A stretch of 64,000 bases of DNA from the NCBI RefSeq assembly GCF_037038585.1, contig NC_092560.1:55402049-55466048 (forward strand), in the 5' to 3' direction. The translations under genes and the position numbers were made by a program. This document shows, in pieces, positions 58,541 to 64,000 of this stretch (its first letter is position 1; each line of letters begins with the position of its first letter). The notes under the pieces were generated by a model. That model did no database searches, was not told the origin of the DNA, and saw only the letters and a list, made by a program, of their open reading frames with translations. Origin of the DNA: Patagioenas fasciata (lineage: Eukaryota; Chordata; Aves; Columbiformes; Columbidae).

Positions 58541-61500
58541 TTCTATTGAGTTTCTTTGAGGGAGAGACCAAAGCTAAAGCAAATCCCACCACATCCCTGT
58601 CCATGTGATGTCCATGGGAGTGCAGCCCTCTCTTCTGTTGTAGCAAGGCCTTCCCTGTTTACCACCACATTACTTTTTCTTTTTTCTTCTTTAAAGTGAG
58701 ACTACAGTGGCATTCAGTGACTGTGATAGATAACATGTCCTCTTCAGTTGATTTAAGTCTTTAGGAAGATAAATTTGGATTGCTAGCATACTTCAGTGCC
58801 TGAAGCAGAGGAAGACACAGATGCCAGTCATCTGTGGTTGGCTACATCCCCACTTGGGAACAATGTCTTTTCTGACCTGGAATCTTATCAATACTGTTTA
58901 GCATTTTAGTTTATTTGTTCGTTTGTGTATTGCAACTATCAGTGCTTTACTAAATGGTGAATAACATTTTCCTTACTTGTCCTTCAGCTGCCTCCATTTG
59001 TCCTGAAAAGTGTGCCAGCTCAAGACAATAGCCAGTGGGACTAAAATGTGTTGGAAGGGAGAGTGTTTAAAACAGATAGAGAAAGCAGCATACTTGAGCA
59101 TCCACAGTCAGGAGCCTTGAGGGATGCTTGCAGGTGAAAAGAGGTCAGAATAGTCTTCTGAAGAGGAAGTGCTTGCACTACAGTTATACCCACATCTATA
59201 TATTTTAATTAAGCAAAGACAATGTATGTTCTTGTAGTCTGCATAATGGTATTTAGGCTTTCTTCTGAAGTACTAGCATAATTTAGACTCAATATGACTG
59301 AATAAATCAGTAAGAGACTGCAGTGTAGAAATGACTGCAGCCAATGAATGCCTGTGTAAATCATGGGATAGTTTGAGACAACTAAAATAAATATCTTTTA
59401 GGTTGAGATTTCTCTGTACATTAGATCCTATTTATCTGCAATGGAATTCAACCAAAATTGAAGAAATCATACCAAGGACACTTGAATTCAATCACACAGT
59501 GAGATGTATGCGTGCTTTCTCCCCTTCCCTAACAGTTACACTTTCATATGCTGCATTTGGGTGAGAGTAATCAGTGTGTGCCCGTTTTTCACTAGTGAGA
59601 GTGTTACAGTACCATTTATGGAGAATGTGTCAAAAAAAATATTTCTTACTTTGGATGAGGAATGCAAGACACTATGTTCAAACTATGTAAAATTGCCATA
59701 GAATATTGAAGTGGCCAGTTGTGAAAAGTTGGTCATTTCCCACCTAGTGAGTAACAATAATCTTCTCTAGTGCTGATATCTCTTAGATGAAACGTATCTA
59801 GTTCTATACTAGAAAATTAGTTTTACTGTGTATTTTTGTTTCGCAAGTATTTGCAGGCAATGGTTTGAAACCTTGGTTTCTACAAGAGCAACTCAGCATT
59901 GAAACCTAAATATTCTGGTTACATTAATTGGTATATACCCTGCAAAACTCAAATGAAGAGGTTTCGGTGTTCTCATAACATATTTAAGGCTGGAATTCTC
60001 TTTTCTGCTAGTCTAACAAATTATCCCATGAAGAAATAAAAAGCATGCATTGGAGTGATTTGCTGTGGATCTGCTTGTATGGTTTGATGCAACCTAACTG
60101 AAGCAAGCTGAAAGATTGCTGAATTGAGCTCTGAAAGTATTTAATTCTTCTTCTTGAAGTACTGCATACCAAGTATCAGTGGCATAGTTCCACAAACTTG
60201 TCCTCCAAACCTGGGATGGAAATCAGATGGAACAATCTTAGGTTTTGCTCTCTACCTATTCTCAGCTGTTAGGGATCCATACTTGAATTTTGCAACACAT
60301 TCAGAATTATCTGTATACACCAGATGAGATGTAGAAGCTTTGGTCACTGAGAAGTCAAATCTGAATTGTGTGGCTTGTGTAGTTTCATAGTCAAGGTTTG
60401 TACATGATAAACTTTCTGAGCTCCTCACTAAGAAGCTATAAAAACTTTGTGGCTTTATGGTGAGAGAGAGGAGCTTGGTGCCAGGGAGCCACATCTCATC
60501 CTCCTGACATTCTGTCAGTGGTGGTGCTGCACAGCCACCCTGCCCCTCAGCTGGGCATCACCACACCCTGCATTGCACAGAGGCATGATGCAAGTGAGCT
60601 GTGAGTTTATTTTGCAACTACGAGACACAAGAAAAAGCTGATAACCATGAAGTGGCAGTCACTGACCTCAAACCTGGTTTTGTAGGGCACTGGTTCTGAG
60701 CTGTCAGCTTATATGCAGCCACACAGGTTGGACTAAAGAAGGCTTTGATGCCAAAAAACGGTAGACTTGCCCCACTTCTGATGTGCTGGCACTAGTAAAA
60801 TTCTAGACTTATGTTCAGCCAGCCAATGAAAATATTATTATTTTTTTAGCCCTCTTAACTCATGCAAGGAAAACAGAACAGTGCTAAGCTGCTACTAAAA
60901 ATATACCTGAAAGTTATGACTGCATAAATAAGGACATATATTTGCTGTAGAAAATGTATGAAACTAGTTATTTTGAAAATATTTTTTATCAGAAATTATT
61001 TAAGCTCTGAACTGTCAGGATCAACAGAAAAACTCAAGTTGATAAAAACGGACAAGAGCTTAAAGATACAACTCATTTGCAAATGCCTGAATTTAGACAT
61101 TGCTATAAACTCAGTTAAGGATGATTGTATTATCAAAACTATTGCTAAGCTCGATCTCCCCCCTGCCCCAAGAAAGTATGACACATTTCTATTTGCAAGC
61201 AGTAAGCAATAAAAACTAATTTGACATGGTAACTACGTCTGAGTGCTTAATCATGGATAAAGAGCTCACATATCTTCAGGAAGTCATTTATCTTATTTAT
61301 AACAAATGTTATCCTAAACTTTTTGAAAAGACCTCCAATTAAGAGCATTCTATGACTGTCCCAGACAGTTGGTCAATCTGGTCCAGTTTTTGTAGACTTC
61401 CAGTTTCATTACGGAGTTATGCATGCTATAAGGAAGGACAGCACAGTATCTGAATGGCCCAAATATTTAACTCCTGAGAAAAGACCTGCAAGTGTCTCTA

Positions 61501-64000
61501 GCTGGCAAATACCCCATTCTTCTGACATCAGATAGACATTTTGGCAGACAGCTACTGCTGTTCACACCACTATGTTTCTCAAGACTATATATTATTTTCC
61601 ATTTAAAAACAAAGACTATTCTCTGAATATGCATTTTATACTTTGTTTTATGCACTGAAAGAAACAGCAGCATAGACAAAATGGAGTTTTCTGAAGTTTT
61701 ATTTCGGTTTACTCTTCAATGGAAACATCTTTCTATCTTTTTCTACTGGTTAACTGAAACATAGTGGTCAGACTTTTTTTCTATGTTTTTGACATATATG
61801 TACAAAATGTGGGCAAAATTATTTGCAAACGCACTGAGGAATGTGAACTATACAAGACTGGAAACCCAATCTAATAGATCAAAGAATACTCTCATTATAC
61901 CTGAGATCAGAGCTGATTAACTACCTATTAAAATGACACTAAATTTCATCACAACATAAATGGTCAGTTGTATTTCCCAGTCTGTAACACATACTCAGTT
62001 TGATTCAACAGTCAATTTATTAGATAATTCAGTCATTATGATAGAAAACACTTACCAGACTTCTCTAGGAAACAGTTGCTTTCAATTGGTTTTGTATTCC
62101 AATTTACCTTTTTCTCTCTTTACAGGCTATATTCTCTCCCACCTACGACGGAAAAAAATGTATTGCAATATTTAGCTGTTACACAAATTGAACAGCCCTG
62201 TTAACATATCCTGACAGCAAATACTGCAAATCACCCAAGGGAACAGTCTTGCTGAGAGTGCACATTAAATGTGCAAGAGTAAAACAAAAATATGGAATTT
62301 TTTTGAACATAATAATTAAAAGCAAGACTAATCAGGAAAATTGCTGTTATTGTTAGGACATAACAACCTCCATTATTCCATTTGCAAAAGTATTTAATGA
62401 TTCTGTATGCTTCAAATTTTAAAGATACCGAAGTATTTCTGGTTGAGATCTCAAAAAACTGAAGCTGATCAACTGATGGTAAAATTAAACTTGCTGTTTC
62501 TGACATGCATATCATTTTACCAGGGCATATTGAAATATTTTGAAAAATACTCACCAAATCCATTAAAAAATAACTACAAGAATACTTTTTTTGCTTTAGA
62601 GTCTTGACCTTCTCTGCAATGCTATTTAAAGTTGTTATTGTAAAGTGTTTCTGCCACTGACTAAATTTGGTGACAATGAATTTAGCAAACCTCTGACAGA
62701 ACCATCATGTAAACAGGGCCTGAACACTTGTCCCCATGGACATTAGCAGCGTTTGCCTCGATGTCACCTTGGCAGCAGGGGCAGGGACAGATCCAGGAGA
62801 CCAGAAGGAGCACAACAGGGTGGGAGGGGATGCCCTATCAGAAACATGGAAAAGCAGGAAAGGGAGGATGTTAGCACACGTCACCTCAGGAGGTCACCTT
62901 CACACCACTGGGATCTCACACAGCTTTACATCAGTAGAGGATTTCCTTTGCCAACACTACTACATCGTGGTTTTTCCCCTTACAAGGAGGATTTTAACTT
63001 ACCAGTATGTTCCTTTGCAGTACTATAATCAAGAAAAGATTAAAGGGATTTTCCCTCCTTCTGTAAACCCTAATAGGCAGGATGAGGTAAAATTCCTCAT
63101 ATTGTTACTACAAGTAATTCTGAAACATACCTTAATGGAAACATGGAAATGAACTTATAGAAATGTTTAATGCTAATAATGTACTGTCTATTGTAAAATG
63201 TTGGCTATATGCTCTTATAAAATATAAGATTGAAATAACATAAAACTAGAAGTGTACAAAAAATGACAGAAGGTTAGTCTAAAATATTCAATTTTAATTC
63301 ACAGAGGTTCAAAACCAAAACTTTCTTAGAAAAGACTGAATTTGCTCACACATCATCAAATGGTTCTTGTTTGAAATTTAATAGGTCAATCTGACTTCAA
63401 ATTTTGTAATACACTAAATATTACAAACATACTTTATTAATAATGCTGATGTGACACAGCATATTTGCAAAATATGCTCAAAAGAGCAGTATTTACAAAT
63501 CGTAATATCAAGCAAAGGAAATCTATAAGCCTGAAAAATATACTACCAGTGATCTTTCAGAGAGATACAAGTAGGTTTTTTATTGTATGGGCGACATAAA
63601 AGCAAAATTTTCCTGCCATTTTCACTATCAAATAAATCATATAGTTCATGTGTGCAGTAAGAGGAGGTTCAACAAGACGAACCTTCAAGGAACATTGAAG
63701 TGACATTAAAGAGAAAAGACTGCTGTAAAAGTAAATTTACTTCCAACGTGATGCACTTTTTTATAAATTCAAATTTTAGCATAAAAAGCCTTGCTAATTA
63801 TCTAATTATAGCACAAATTAATAGTTTAAGAACTGGAAGTTCTACATTCCCTGGTAATTGCTCTGGAGATACATGAGCAACAGTATTAGTACTTTGTCTG
63901 CTTAATGATTACTGTGGTGATAAGTTCACTATCTCTTGGGATCCAGACACAGAAGCTTTATCAAATACTTTGCTCAAGATGTTAATAAATGCTGCACTTC
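58541..64000. other. AT-rich non-coding DNA to the window end
   Basis: No CR1 terminus, LTR or microsatellite array of note is seen. Open frames such as 62736-63152 (138 codons, plus) start in a GC-richer patch but have no domain, splice or promoter context, so I do not call a gene. Confidence 0.5.

Noticed and set aside
62736..63152. 138-codon plus-strand open frame near the window end
   Set aside because: No domain or gene signals; overlaps another open frame in a shifted register.
1..64000. tRNA, rRNA, CRISPR or prokaryote-like operons
   Set aside because: None seen. The only regular arrays are microsatellites without spacers, and the sequence is clearly avian nuclear DNA.

Overview
The window is nuclear DNA from a bird. 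It carries several CR1 non-LTR retrotransposons with the typical avian CR1 3' end (octamer ATTCTRTG-type terminus and the GGACTAGATGACCTTT-like tail block) and at least five LTRs of the kind that litter avian genomes. Between them lies long, AT-rich, intron-like or intergenic sequence with no CpG island. No species can be named from this alone. Almost every longer open frame is either retrotransposon ORF2 or a chance frame in low-complexity DNA. No RNA gene, CRISPR array or bacterial-type system is present.

Layout. 2053-3105 holds a CR1 reverse-transcriptase fragment on the + strand, truncated at both ends. 4741-10690 is a nested pair: a minus-strand CR1 split in two (8639-10690 and 4741-5583) by a 3.05 kb plus-strand CR1 (5584-8638). 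10920-11300 has a weak, older L2-like trace. 13661-14082 is a complete-looking solo LTR. 14083-34839 is mostly featureless, with a probable ancient CR1 (19130-20420), a candidate terminal coding exon (22354-22519, polyadenylation signal at 22728) and a polyadenylation-signal-plus-A-tract at 29725-29777. 34840-35402 is another LTR. 39571-40296 and 42964-43758 are two copies of one LTR family in the same (minus) orientation; the first has a perfect 5-bp target duplication, so the two inserted independently. 44330-45010 is an ancient CR1 remnant. 45472-45722 is an uninterrupted AAGGG tract of about 50 units. 48651-50201 contains two phase-compatible candidate coding exons on the minus strand. 54872-58540 is a fourth recent CR1 (minus), itself split by an LTR at 56150-57004.

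How the parts relate. The window records layered transposition: ancient CR1/L2-like remnants, then outer CR1 copies, then a CR1 and an LTR inserted into those. All ORF2 copies have stops, frameshifts, deletions or lost catalytic residues, so none looks autonomous. The host-gene content is uncertain; the strongest host-gene hint is the minus-strand exon pair near 48.7-50.2 kb, which I could not assign to a family. I found no new biological system that I can defend. The most notable signals are the nested CR1s, the perfect AAGGG array, and the candidate exons.
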